Shown in pieces: positions 33,165-42,660 of a stretch of 64,000 nt of DNA. A program made the translations under genes and the position numbers. Numbering within the stretch: position 1 is the stretch's first letter; every line of letters starts with the position of its first letter. The DNA comes from Phytopythium helicoides. Its lineage: Eukaryota > Oomycota > Peronosporomycetes > Pythiales > Pythiaceae. The DNA lies in NCBI GenBank assembly GCA_024867545.1, contig JANFNE010000042.1, positions 1 through 64,000 of the forward strand. Direction: 5' to 3'. Under the pieces are notes generated by a model that was not told the DNA's origin, made no database searches, and saw only the letters and a program-made list of their open reading frames with translations.

Positions 33165-34303
33165 TCTCCACACATATGCGCTTAGATTGTCAACACACAC
33201 AAATCTTGTCTACTCAGTGCGACGAGAGAGGACCCTTGGGGAGCCCATCGGAGTCCCAGCACTTGAAACCCGTCTGCGATGCCATGGTCGTGTTATGGGC
33301 GCTGATAATTGTCCTTCGCGCAAAATATCCGAGAGTGACTTACCAATCGGAACATCCACCCACGAAATTCCTTGTGGAGACCAGAGCTGCACGCGACTTT
33401 CCGATGAACAGATTGCGAGACGAGTCTCTGTGGGGTCCCAGGAAAACCCTCGAACTGGTTGAAGAAGCGACACAACCGAATGAAGCCGCATCGATTCCAC
33501 ATGCCAGATCCATACATTGTGCGGCATCTGGTCGCTCTTGGTGGCAATGAACGCCGAGTCAGCACTCCAAGCAACGCGGCTGATACCGATCCTCGGGTTC
33601 TCCTTTCTGCACCAGTAACAGCAACCAGAGATACGCAAATGGGTCAGAACGCAACAATCTCGCCCACTTTCGAATACAGACATTGCGCACAGTGGGTCGG
33701 AGGTGACGGTCATGACGGAGAACGGCGGCTCGCGGACAACAAAGCAGACCTCACGCGTCCGCTTCCCTCCCGCCGCTTGTGCTGCTGCTGAAGCCGCTTT
33801 TAGAGAGTTGGATAGTCGTGAAGGCTTCTGTGGAGCTATCGCAATGCGCTTCCCTTGCGGTCGCTCAAGGATGGCAACGTCCGCGAAGTGCTCTTCATAC
33901 TCCACCTGATCGTGTGTCGTTCGGTCAGTCACAGCAACAATACCACCACACAAACCCATTTTACCGCGTCTTTGTTCTCTCGCACGAGATTGACCGAGAG
34001 CTCTTCGTGGTCGAGTTCAGCTACGGGTTTCCAGTTCAGGTTGCCAAGCACACGGAGGCAAGTTTCCTGAGGGCGACCATGTCATGGCTCGGATCCCCAG
34101 AGCGCTTTCGTAAGCCTGTCGAGCAAAATATTAGTTGGTGATGTACGCTTCGGTTCACACTTGTGGGCGACACTAGCCTTATAGTTTGCCAGCAACTCGC
34201 CGTTTGGCGAGTACAAGACGACTCGGAACTCGAGATGACTGTCGCGCACAGCAATGGCTCTAGGTAGTCGAAACGTGTAGTCATGCACGACTTCACCTAC
34301 GTA
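33071..34303. repeat. Direct repeat, copy A (K+ channel tail + 3' part of WRAP73)
   Basis: Matches 39981-~41235 in the same orientation, offset 6910 bp. The match is almost perfect up to about 34033, apart from a small cluster of changes at about 33299-33306, inside a WRAP73 intron. Copy A then lacks 26 bp (offset becomes 6936). Identity drops in the last ~45 bp, which is WRAP73 intron, and stops where palindrome 1 begins at 34304. Confidence 0.9.
33182..34303 (-). pseudogene. WRAP73-like WD-repeat gene, 5'-truncated and frameshifted copy
   Basis: Corresponds to the last ~3.5 exons of the intact WRAP73-like gene at 40092-41908. The 5' part is missing: similarity ends inside an intron at 34304, where the palindrome arm begins. 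A 26-bp deletion near 34055 removes the IGSYDDY part of a WD repeat and shifts the frame. Splice sites, including a GC donor, are still recognisable, and the downstream 249-codon open stretch is otherwise intact, so the loss is recent. Confidence 0.88.
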
Positions 34304-34663
34304 GGAATCAAACAAAGCCGTGGTATAGCTTCCCCTGTAACAATCGCAAGTTCAAAGGGTATGCACGACCTGTTGATGTCACTTCCATTGCCATAGATGA
34401 GCAGACCCAGCGCAAATGAACAGAAAGAATGCGAAGGCATCGAAAGTCACCAAAATCTGGCACCATGCTCCATCCCGAGAGATGAAAACAGCAAGAAAAC
34501 GAGACTACAGACACCGCATAACAAGCGTGTTTGAAATGAATACAAGAGCATTGCCAAGCAACAGCACACACGACAACTAGTGTCTGAGGTTCTGTCATCC
34601 AAGCAATGCCTCTCGATCTCGACAGACAGATAGACAGGCAGACAGATAGACGGACTCTCTACA

Positions 34664-35770
34664 CTACGCCTCCGTGCTGTAGGCCGGGAAGTCGATGTAT
34701 CCCTCGCCGGTGGGAGGTCCATGCCAGAACACGGCTGGATCCGCAGAAGCTAGCGGCCAGTCATTCTTGAAGCGCTCGACGAGGTCCGGGTTGCTGATGA
34801 ACAGTCGACCGAATGCGATAGCGTCGCATGCGCCGCTGCGGATGGCTCCCTCGGCGATGTCGCGCGTGTAGCTGACATTGCCGATGACGCGGCCACCATA
34901 GGCCTTTTTGACGTCGAACAGGTTGAGCAGCGGACCCTTGTCGTGGAGTCCGAAGCCGGCGCCATCAAGCATCGCGACGTATGCCAAGTCGTACTTGCGC
35001 AGGCGCTCGCACAAGTAGGTAAACATGTCTGCGTTGTCGGGGCTCCCCATCTCGTTGTACGGACTATTCGGTGACAGTCGCACGGAGATGCGGTTTTCGG
35101 GGTACACGGTCTTGAGGGCCTCGATGAGCTCGAGCAGGAAGCGCGAGCGGTTCTCGAACGACCCACCGTACTCGTCCGTGCGTTTGTTGGTCACTGACTG
35201 CAGAAACTGGTCGACGAGGTACCCGTTGGCACTGTGAATGTCGACACCGTCAAAGCCGACGGCCTTGGCGCGGACAGCGCACTTTCGAAAGTCATCGATG
35301 ATGGCCGGGATCTCGTGCGTCTCGAGTGCGCGTGGCGTCGCGTGGCTGGTGTGCTGACCCGTGGCGTCGCGAATCAGGCCGTCGCGGATCGGGATGGCGG
35401 ACGCGGATACGAGGTCGTGTTTCTGGTTGAAGCTCGGGTGTCCGGCACGGCCAATGTGCCATAGCTGCAGGAAGATCTTGGCACCCTTGGCGTGCACGCG
35501 GTCGACGACCCGCTTCCACGCGGCGGCGTGGTGGTCTTCGTAGAGCGCCGGCGTACCGAACCAGCCGTAGCCCTGCTCCGAGATGGCCGTAGCTTCCGTA
35601 ACGACCAGTCCAGCGCCGGTGCGTTGCTCGTAGTATCGCTCGTTGATCTCTACTGGCGCGCGCGTTACGGGGTCCGAGCGCGCTCGGGTCATGGGAGACA
35701 TGACCACTCGGTTGGGGAGCACGAGGTCGTCGGTGATCCTGAACGGCGTGAAGAGCTTGTAGTCGTCCAT
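34664..35770 (-). CDS. Old yellow enzyme family NAD(P)H:flavin oxidoreductase, left copy
   Basis: Single exon, 368 aa from the ATG at 35770. FMN-dependent ene-reductase fold: LFTPFRITDDLVLPNRVVMSPMTR at the start, TEATAIS, IFLQLWHIGRAGHPSF, and the catalytic/substrate pair in DIHSANGYLVDQFLQ (His and Asn, with the Tyr proton donor next to them). FMN phosphate binding follows in RVIGNVSYTRDIAEGAIRSG and DAIAFGRLFISNPDL. It is most like the bacterial/plant NemA and 12-oxophytodienoate reductase subgroup. It reduces activated alkenes; the natural substrate is unknown. Translation is identical to the copy at 38388, in the other palindrome arm. Confidence 0.93.
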   Translation of the reverse strand: MDDYKLFTPFRITDDLVLPNRVVMSPMTRARSDPVTRAPVEINERYYEQRTGAGLVVTEATAISEQGYGWFGTPALYEDHHAAAWKRVVDRVHAKGAKIFLQLWHIGRAGHPSFNQKHDLVSASAIPIRDGLIRDATGQHTSHATPRALETHEIPAIIDDFRKCAVRAKAVGFDGVDIHSANGYLVDQFLQSVTNKRTDEYGGSFENRSRFLLELIEALKTVYPENRISVRLSPNSPYNEMGSPDNADMFTYLCERLRKYDLAYVAMLDGAGFGLHDKGPLLNLFDVKKAYGGRVIGNVSYTRDIAEGAIRSGACDAIAFGRLFISNPDLVERFKNDWPLASADPAVFWHGPPTGEGYIDFPAYSTEA

Positions 35771-36258
35771 GGCAATTGGTAGTTTGTTTGTTGTGGAGGC
35801 AGTGGTGGTGGCGTGGTAAATTGGAGAGTGAGGTGATGACTGGTGGTCGCTTGGGGGCGACTGGTGGGGCAGGAGAGTCTGCGATTGTCTCAAGGAGATT
35901 CTCTAGGAGACTTGGATAAGTGTTGTCCTGTTACCATGGGTGGTTGCGAGTGAACAGCAGAGCGCAATGCAGTCGTCTCACCTTCACCAACTCGGCCCGA
36001 CGTGTCGGCATGGACATTGACTTGACTTCAAGTTGAAGTCGATTCGATTGGCTTCGCTAGTATGGCGTTTATGCGGGTCTGTTTATGCAGGTTTGTGGGT
36101 CTCGATCGACCCACCCAGCTGGACCCGACCTGCGTCAACAAATCGAAAGACTTCTAGTGTGTATAGTCATCGTACTAGTCTTCATCGGTGTTTGTAGTAA
36201 CTAGTACGCTAGCCACTGTCGACCATCAACGAACGGATCGAGTCCACACACCACCCCC
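35771..36258. promoter_or_regulatory. Divergent promoter region between OYE (left copy) and the zipper gene
   Basis: 488 bp. The palindromic element ACTTCAAGTTGAAGT lies at about 36026-36040 and contains the CTTCAACTTG 10-mer on both-strand reading. An inverted CCAAT box (ATTGG) follows at about 36047. A short tandem motif (GCGGGTCTGTTTATGC.GGT) is at 36074-36096. The mirrored copy is at 37900-38387. Confidence 0.5.
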
Positions 36259-37481
36259 ATGGTGTTCGCGCGCGGGTCGACGCCCAGGGTCGTGGCTCTC
36301 TCTTCCTCTCTTTCTACAGGCCGCGCCCGCTCGCTCGCTGCTGATGTGATCTTCTGCTCGTGCTCGTTGGTGTTACTGCCGCGTGACAGGAGGAAGCGGC
36401 CAGGCTGCGGGCGCGAGTTGCCGAGCTGGAGGCGCAGCTCGCCTCCGCCTCTCGACAGCTGCTCGCGGAGGCAGTATGTGGCGATACCAACGCTGCTGCT
36501 GCACCGCAGACCCAATTGAAGTCGAAGGCCGATACAGAATGCCTGCATCAAAGGCAGCGGCAGCAGGAGTCAATGCGGCGTCTGACTGGGTTGCTACAAG
36601 GCATGCTGTGGAACGCGCACTCCATGATGTTGGGCTGGTTGGTAGGATCGCATGCACTGGCTAAACCACGTGGTTACGAACAGTGTCTGAAGATATTTTT
36701 TGCTTCTTGGACGGCTCAGGGTTCGCAATCGAGCAACCCGCTTGCGACTTGTGTCCGCCTTCCTCGCGACGTTGCCCAGCGAGGCTGCATCTTGCAGGGC
36801 ATGGCAAACGACAGGTTGGATAGTGGGAAGCGTTTCTTGATGGAGCAGCGATCATGTATCGACGTGGGGCAGCCGCGCTGGACAGAAGACTGTCATGAAA
36901 ACGCGCACGGTGATACTTTGTTCGTTCGATTTGACTCCACCCACTTCGAAGGAGCCACAAGTGTCAACGCCGTCTATGACGCCTTGGTGTTTTTCTTGCG
37001 CAACGCCGAGATCAGCATTTCCGAGAAGCTTGGTCATATTACGGTGCGCGAAGACTATGATCTGCGGGGGCCAACCACATCGCATCATCGCTTGCTGTCC
37101 ACCAACTCGCACGGGGTAACTCAAGAGATCCACCGAATTATGTTTGCTCGATTTGAGGACCATGGCAACGAGGGTGAAGAAAGCGGCATAGTGATGGTTG
37201 ACTTCGTTGACGATGATGAGCTTTATCCTTATTGCCCGAGTGTGTTTGTGCGGCAAGATGTCACGGCTGCCATGTTGATCACAAGGCATCACCGAGCAGC
37301 TGAAAATGGGCGTGGAGACTCGGACGTTATTGTGATGCAACGCGCAGCATTCATCAAGATCCATCGCCCCCAGACGGACTTGGCTCCGCCTGTGATTCGT
37401 GACCTGCGCTATGATATAGCTCGCTGGGGCGAAGCCATGATCCAGACTATGGCTGATCGCCTCGACTGCCATGCTAGGTAG
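36259..37481 (+). CDS. Leucine-zipper protein of an oomycete-type family (function unknown)
   Basis: Proposed exons 36259-36288 and 36390-37481; 373 aa. The 5' exon is uncertain (donor AGG|GTCGTG is weak, but frame and the strong CAG acceptor at 36389 fit). Exon 2 opens with a leucine zipper (EEAARLRARVAELEAQLASA). A ~300-residue region follows with SVNAVYDALVFFL, GHITVREDYD and PVIRDLRYDIARWGEAM. The layout recalls the oomycete proteins that pair a short zipper with a START-like region, but no basic DNA-binding region is visible, so transcription-factor function is not claimed. Promoter and first ~30 codons of exon 2 lie in the left palindrome arm; the rest fills the loop. The other arm carries a truncated copy. 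Confidence 0.55.
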
Positions 37482-37679
37482 GGGAAAAGCTCAGTCAGTT
37501 TGCACAGATAGGTCCTCAACAAGTCACTCAGTGTAAGACACAGCAATCTGTCAGAAGCAAGCTATATTCATTCCATCGTCGACCATAAATGCAACCGCCA
37601 GCTCGTTTACGAACTGAATGGTGTGCTTTGTATGCCGAATATTGTTGCTCAGCAGTGTATTACAAAAGACGCCAGACCA

Positions 37680-37899
37680 CACATTGCTTCCGCGAGCAGC
37701 TGCCGAGAGGCGGAGGCGAGCTGCGCCTCCAGCTCGGCAACTCGCGCCCGCAGCCTGGCCGCTTCCTCCTGTCACGCGGCAGTAACACCAACGAGCACGA
37801 GCAGAAGATCACATCAGCAGCGAGCGAGCGGGCGCGGCCTGTAGAAAGAGAGGAAGAGAGAGCCACGACCCTGGGCGTCGACCCGCGCGCGAACACCAT
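37680..37899 (-). pseudogene. Truncated 5' end of the zipper gene
   Basis: Mirror copy of 36259-36478: same putative ATG, first exon, intron and about 30 codons of exon 2 including the zipper heptads. Similarity then stops at the palindrome loop, so the rest of the reading frame is missing. Single-base differences from the intact gene cluster near the breakpoint. Confidence 0.7.
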
Positions 37900-38387
37900 G
37901 GGGGTGGTGTGTGGACTCGATCCGTTCGTTGATGGTCGACAGTGGCTAGCGTACTAGTTACTACAAACACCGATGAAGACTAGTACGATGACTATACACA
38001 CTAGAAGTCTTTCGATTTGTTGACGCAGGTCGGGTCCAGTTGGGTGGGTCGATCGAGACCCACAAACCCGCATAAACAGACCCGCATAAACGCCATACTA
38101 GCGAAGCCAATCGAATCGACTTCAACTTGAAGTCAAGTCAATGTCCATGCCGACACGTCGGGCCGAGTTGGTGAAGGTGAGACGACTGCATTGCGCTCTG
38201 CTGTTCACTCGCAACCACCCATGGTAACAGGACAACACTTATCCAAGTCTCCTAGAGAATCTCCTTGAGACAATCGCAGACTCTCCTGCCCCACCAGTCG
38301 CCCCCAAGCGACCACCAGTCATCACCTCACTCTCCAATTTACCACGCCACCACCACTGCCTCCACAACAAACAAACTACCAATTGCC

Positions 38388-39494
38388 ATGGACGACTACA
38401 AGCTCTTCACGCCGTTCAGGATCACCGACGACCTCGTGCTCCCCAACCGAGTGGTCATGTCTCCCATGACCCGAGCGCGCTCGGACCCCGTAACGCGCGC
38501 GCCAGTAGAGATCAACGAGCGATACTACGAGCAACGCACCGGCGCTGGACTGGTCGTTACGGAAGCTACGGCCATCTCGGAGCAGGGCTACGGCTGGTTC
38601 GGTACGCCGGCGCTCTACGAAGACCACCACGCCGCCGCGTGGAAGCGGGTCGTCGACCGCGTGCACGCCAAGGGTGCCAAGATCTTCCTGCAGCTATGGC
38701 ACATTGGCCGTGCCGGACACCCGAGCTTCAACCAGAAACACGACCTCGTATCCGCGTCCGCCATCCCGATCCGCGACGGCCTGATTCGCGACGCCACGGG
38801 TCAGCACACCAGCCACGCGACGCCACGCGCACTCGAGACGCACGAGATCCCGGCCATCATCGATGACTTTCGAAAGTGCGCTGTCCGCGCCAAGGCCGTC
38901 GGCTTTGACGGTGTCGACATTCACAGTGCCAACGGGTACCTCGTCGACCAGTTTCTGCAGTCAGTGACCAACAAACGCACGGACGAGTACGGTGGGTCGT
39001 TCGAGAACCGCTCGCGCTTCCTGCTCGAGCTCATCGAGGCCCTCAAGACCGTGTACCCCGAAAACCGCATCTCCGTGCGACTGTCACCGAATAGTCCGTA
39101 CAACGAGATGGGGAGCCCCGACAACGCAGACATGTTTACCTACTTGTGCGAGCGCCTGCGCAAGTACGACTTGGCATACGTCGCGATGCTTGATGGCGCC
39201 GGCTTCGGACTCCACGACAAGGGTCCGCTGCTCAACCTGTTCGACGTCAAAAAGGCCTATGGTGGCCGCGTCATCGGCAATGTCAGCTACACGCGCGACA
39301 TCGCCGAGGGAGCCATCCGCAGCGGCGCATGCGACGCTATCGCATTCGGTCGACTGTTCATCAGCAACCCGGACCTCGTCGAGCGCTTCAAGAATGACTG
39401 GCCGCTAGCTTCTGCGGATCCAGCCGTGTTCTGGCATGGACCTCCCACCGGCGAGGGATACATCGACTTCCCGGCCTACAGCACGGAGGCGTAG
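38388..39494 (+). CDS. Old yellow enzyme family NAD(P)H:flavin oxidoreductase, right copy
   Basis: Second copy of the 368-aa ene-reductase, mirror image of 34664-35770. Promoter, coding sequence and 3' flank, including a CTGT/CTAT microsatellite just after the stop (39500-39540), match the left copy with no difference that I could see. Both copies keep the FMN-binding residues and the His/Asn/Tyr active-site set, so dosage of one activity is doubled. Identity this high means either very recent duplication or continuing gene conversion. Confidence 0.93.
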   Translation: MDDYKLFTPFRITDDLVLPNRVVMSPMTRARSDPVTRAPVEINERYYEQRTGAGLVVTEATAISEQGYGWFGTPALYEDHHAAAWKRVVDRVHAKGAKIFLQLWHIGRAGHPSFNQKHDLVSASAIPIRDGLIRDATGQHTSHATPRALETHEIPAIIDDFRKCAVRAKAVGFDGVDIHSANGYLVDQFLQSVTNKRTDEYGGSFENRSRFLLELIEALKTVYPENRISVRLSPNSPYNEMGSPDNADMFTYLCERLRKYDLAYVAMLDGAGFGLHDKGPLLNLFDVKKAYGGRVIGNVSYTRDIAEGAIRSGACDAIAFGRLFISNPDLVERFKNDWPLASADPAVFWHGPPTGEGYIDFPAYSTEA

Positions 39495-39854
39495 TGTAGA
39501 GAGTCCGTCTATCTGTCTGCCTGTCTATCTGTCTGTCGAGATCGAGAGGCATTGCTTGGATGACAGAACCTCAGACACTAGTTGTCGTGTGTGCTGTTGC
39601 TTGGCAATGCTCTTGTATTCATTTCAAACACGCTTGTTATGCGGTGTCTGTAGTCTCGTTTTCTTGCTGTTTTCATCTCTCGGGATGGAGCATGGTGCCA
39701 GATTTTGGTGACTTTCGATGCCTTCGCATTCTTTCTGTTCATTTGCGCTGGGTCTGCTCATCTATGGCAATGGAAGTGACATCAACAGGTCGTGCATACC
39801 CTTTGAACTTGCGATTGTTACAGGGGAAGCTATACCACGGCTTTGTTTGATTCC

Positions 39855-39980
39855 AACAGACTAGCATCCTACGCAGCAATCCTTGCCATGATGCACTTCA
39901 TTGCGGATGCTAACTTTGAATGACAGCTATAGTAAACCCGAGCTAGCAGATGAGCATGTTCACTTTAGCACAACATGAGA
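39855..39980. other. Unique 126-bp spacer between palindrome 1 and direct repeat B
   Basis: Not present at the left end of the rearranged block, where the palindrome arm and repeat A abut directly. No gene or recognisable element. Confidence 0.6.
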
Positions 39981-40074
39981 CGGAAACTCACAGACAGCAC
40001 CTTCGTTCGTTCTCACCAACCCATCGGGCGATGAGCTCGTCTCTCCCCACGACCTACTCTTCATCATCAAGTGA
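39981..40074 (+). pseudogene. Duplicated 3' tail of the K+ channel gene
   Basis: The last 94 bp of the channel's coding sequence (from GGNSQTAPSFVL to the stop) are repeated here without the rest of the gene. It lies next to the 3' end of WRAP73, exactly as at 33071-33164, and marks the original convergent neighbourhood. Confidence 0.88.
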
Positions 40075-41235
40075 TCTCCACACATATGCGCTTAGATTGT
40101 CAACACACACAAATCTTGTCTACTCAGTGCGACGAGAGAGGACCCTTGGGGAGCCCATCGGAGTCCCAGCACTTGAAACCCGTCTGCGATGCCATGGTCG
40201 TGTTATGGACATTGAAAATTGTCCTTCGCGCAAAATATCCGAGAGTGACTTACCAATCGGAACATCCACCCACGAAATTCCTTGTGGAGACCAGAGCTGC
40301 ACGCGACTTTCCGATGAACAGATTGCGAGACGAGTCTCTGTGGGGTCCCAGGAAAACCCTCGAACTGGTTGAAGAAGCGACACAACCGAATGAAGCCGCA
40401 TCGATTCCACATGCCAGATCCATACATTGTGCGGCATCTGGTCGCTCTTGGTGGCAATGAACGCCGAGTCAGCACTCCAAGCAACGCGGCTGATACCGAT
40501 CCTCGGGTTCTCCTTTCTGCACCAGTAACAGCAACCAGAGATACGCAAATGGGTCAGAACGCAACAATCTCGCCCACTTTCGAATACAGACATTGCGCAC
40601 AGTGGGTCGGAGGTGACGGTCATGACGGAGAACGGCGGCTCGCGGACAACAAAGCAGACCTCACGCGTCCGCTTCCCTCCCGCCGCTTGTGCTGCTGCTG
40701 AAGCCGCTTTTAGAGAGTTGGATAGTCGTGAAGGCTTCTGTGGAGCTATCGCAATGCGCTTCCCTTGCGGTCGCTCAAGGATGGCAACGTCCGCGAAGTG
40801 CTCTTCATACTCCACCTGATCGTGTGTCGTTCGGTCAGTCACAGCAACAATACCACCACACAAACCCATTTTACCGCGTCTTTGTTCTCTCGCACGAGAT
40901 TGACCGAGAGCTCTTCGTGGTCGAGTTCAGCTACGGGTTTCCAGTTCAGGTTGCCAAGCACACGGAGGTAGTCGTCGTAGCTTCCGATGGCTAGAAAGTT
41001 TCCTGAGGGCGACCATGTCATGGCTCGGATCCCCAGAGCGTTTTCGTAAGCCTGTCGAGCAAAATATTAGTTGGTGATGTACGCTTCGGTTCACACTTGT
41101 GGGCGACACTAGCCTTATAGTTTGCCAGCAACTCGCCGTTTGGCGAGTACAAGACGACTCGGAACTCGAGATGACTGTCGCGCACAGCAATGGCTCTGGG
41201 TTGTCGTCACGTAAGACCACTTGAGTTCACCTCCA
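39981..41235. repeat. Direct repeat, copy B (K+ channel tail + 3' part of WRAP73)
   Basis: Same orientation as 33071-34303. It begins in the middle of the duplicated last K+ channel exon and runs into the intact WRAP73-like gene. The right end (about 41235) is approximate because the last ~45 bp are diverged intron sequence. Confidence 0.88.
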
Positions 41236-41908
41236 CCAATCAGCTGAAACCAGATCGTACGAGTTGTCAGGTGCCCACGCGATCTCGGCGCAGTCGTAGC
41301 TCTCAATTGGGAAGTGAGCGGCGATTTCCCACGTCTCGCAGCTATACACGGCAATAAAGTCCTGCAGCAGCTCGCATGCTCCAATCAGTCTCAAGATCTC
41401 TTTGCCTCGCAGCCGCCGCTCGTGCCTTGCAGTCCTGCCGCTCTGCGACCGCGAGAAACTCTCCGTCCGGCGAGAACGCGAGTCCTTCAGCGGCGAGCTT
41501 TGGGTTTCTCAGCACCGCGACGGTCGTGGCGTCAGCGAGCGACCAGACCGTGGCGTGCAGCTGGAAGTCGGCCACGGTGACAATGTGGCGCGCGTCCGGG
41601 GCCCACACGGCCGCGACGAGCCCCGCGACGCCCTCGCTGATCCTGCAGGTCCACGACGGGTCCGCGACCGACCAGACCTGCACCGTGGCGCGCTTGTAGA
41701 GCGCCGCGAGCACCAGTTGCGAGTCGGCGGACCACGCGAGCGCCTGCACCACGTCGAGCGCCGCGAACTGCTGCGCGATCTGCAGCGACCGCCGCTCGCG
41801 CACCACCACGCGCGCGCCTATCGCCACCGCCAGCTGCTCGCCGCTCGGCGCCCAGCGCGCCAGTCCGCCGCTCACGCGCAGCGGCGCCGACACCTGCGCC
41901 TCCTCCAT
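40092..41908 (-). CDS. WRAP73 (WDR8)-like WD-repeat protein, intact copy
   Basis: Six exons, reading leftwards: 41908-41426, 41361-41261, 41195-41114, 41051-40866 (or 40875), 40815-40254, 40183-40092; about 501 aa. WRAP73 binds SSX2IP/Msd1-type partners at centrosomes and spindle poles in animals and fission yeast. The reading follows the human protein closely: VQALAWSADSQLVLAALYKR, VQVWSVADPSWTCRI.EG.AGLVA, LAVAERQDCKDFIAVYSCETW, WAPDNSAIAVRDSHLEFRVVLYSP, GIRAMTWSPSGNFLAIGSYDD, GISRVAWSADSAFIATKSDQMP, VRGFSWDPTETRLAI, and a C-terminal VLGLRWAPQGSSLVALS. Introns 1 and 3 use GC donors (AAG|GCACGA and AAG|GCTAGT). No GT alternative keeps the frame. Divergent from the acidic gene at 42100 (191-bp gap). 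Confidence 0.9.
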
Positions 41909-42099
41909 GTTGGTGTTGCCGACGAGAAAGGCCGGCGTTTCCGTCCTGGATTAGTAGTACAGTAGGAAATATGTCCTATTTTAACGATTAAAATCGGAAA
42001 TATATCCTTTTATCATGTGAAAATGCCCTGAGTCGATGTGGTACGGGCGGTTCCAGTCGATGAAAAGCCATTGCGGATCAAGCGCTGGGGCTGGCAGCC

Positions 42100-42660
42100 A
42101 TGGCGGAGCGCATCTCGACGGCCGAGTTCGAGCGCCAGGCGGCCGAGTACACTGGCGAGCAAGTGGAGCGGCTGAACGCGGCGGTGCGCGCAGCACCGGA
42201 GCTGGGCGCGCGCTCGAGCTTCTTCCAGGATCCGGTGAACGTCGAGCGCGGGCTGCCGGTGTTCCAGGGCAAGCACACGCGGTTCGTGTACGACGACGAG
42301 GAGGAGGAGATCGTGGCGGCCGTCGACGTCACGCAGGAGGCGCTGCAGGCGGGGCCGCGCGTGCGCACGGTCGCGGAGCTGGACGCCGACATTGAGGACG
42401 CAGAGGAGGAGGAGGAGGAAGAAGAAGAGGAGGAGTACGAGGACGAGGAGGAGGACGAGGAGGATGACGCTGGCGTCGCCAACGAGTTCTACGTCCACGA
42501 AGAGCAGCAGGACGAGGAGATGGCTGTGGATGACGCCCACGTGCAGGCCATGCTGCAGGACGTCGAGATGGAGCTGGCAGCCGTGGCGCTGGACCAGCGC
42601 GCGCTGCTGGAGCGTGCGGCCGCAGCCACCGCTGGCGCACACCCTCGAGCAACGCAGTAG
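42100..42660 (+). CDS. Acidic hypothetical protein, 186 aa
   Basis: Single exon. The N-terminal ~75 residues look ordered (RISTAEFERQAAEYTGEQVE, then SSFFQDPVNVERGLPVF). An uninterrupted acidic block (E/D with a few Y) follows at about 103-125, then a helical C-terminus (VQAMLQDVEMELAAVALDQR). The family was not recognised. The acidic tract is encoded by GAG/GAA repeats, so its length probably varies. Possible roles of such proteins (histone or RNP binding) are only guesses. Confidence 0.6.
   Translation: MAERISTAEFERQAAEYTGEQVERLNAAVRAAPELGARSSFFQDPVNVERGLPVFQGKHTRFVYDDEEEEIVAAVDVTQEALQAGPRVRTVAELDADIEDAEEEEEEEEEEEYEDEEEDEEDDAGVANEFYVHEEQQDEEMAVDDAHVQAMLQDVEMELAAVALDQRALLERAAAATAGAHPRATQ

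Larger units (their letters stand above)
34304..36478. repeat. Palindrome 1, left arm (inverted repeat, 2175 bp)
   Basis: Reverse complement of 37680-39854; the coordinates of matching bases sum to 74158, so the centre is at 37079. I see no mismatch in the arms I compared, including the whole OYE gene, until the inner edge, where single-base differences appear (about 36455 and 36475). The loop between the arms is 1201 bp. Confidence 0.93.
37680..39854. repeat. Palindrome 1, right arm (inverted repeat, 2175 bp)
   Basis: Reverse complement of 34304-36478. The inner boundary lies within the zipper-gene sequence (about 37680). The outer boundary at 39854 is followed by 126 bp of unique sequence and then direct repeat copy B. 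The 198 bp of loop before this arm (37482-37679) hold no gene. Confidence 0.93.

Noticed and set aside
34664..35893. 409-aa version of the OYE protein
   Set aside because: Needs a TTG start and adds a low-complexity leader. The ATG at 35770 gives the standard OYE N-terminus.
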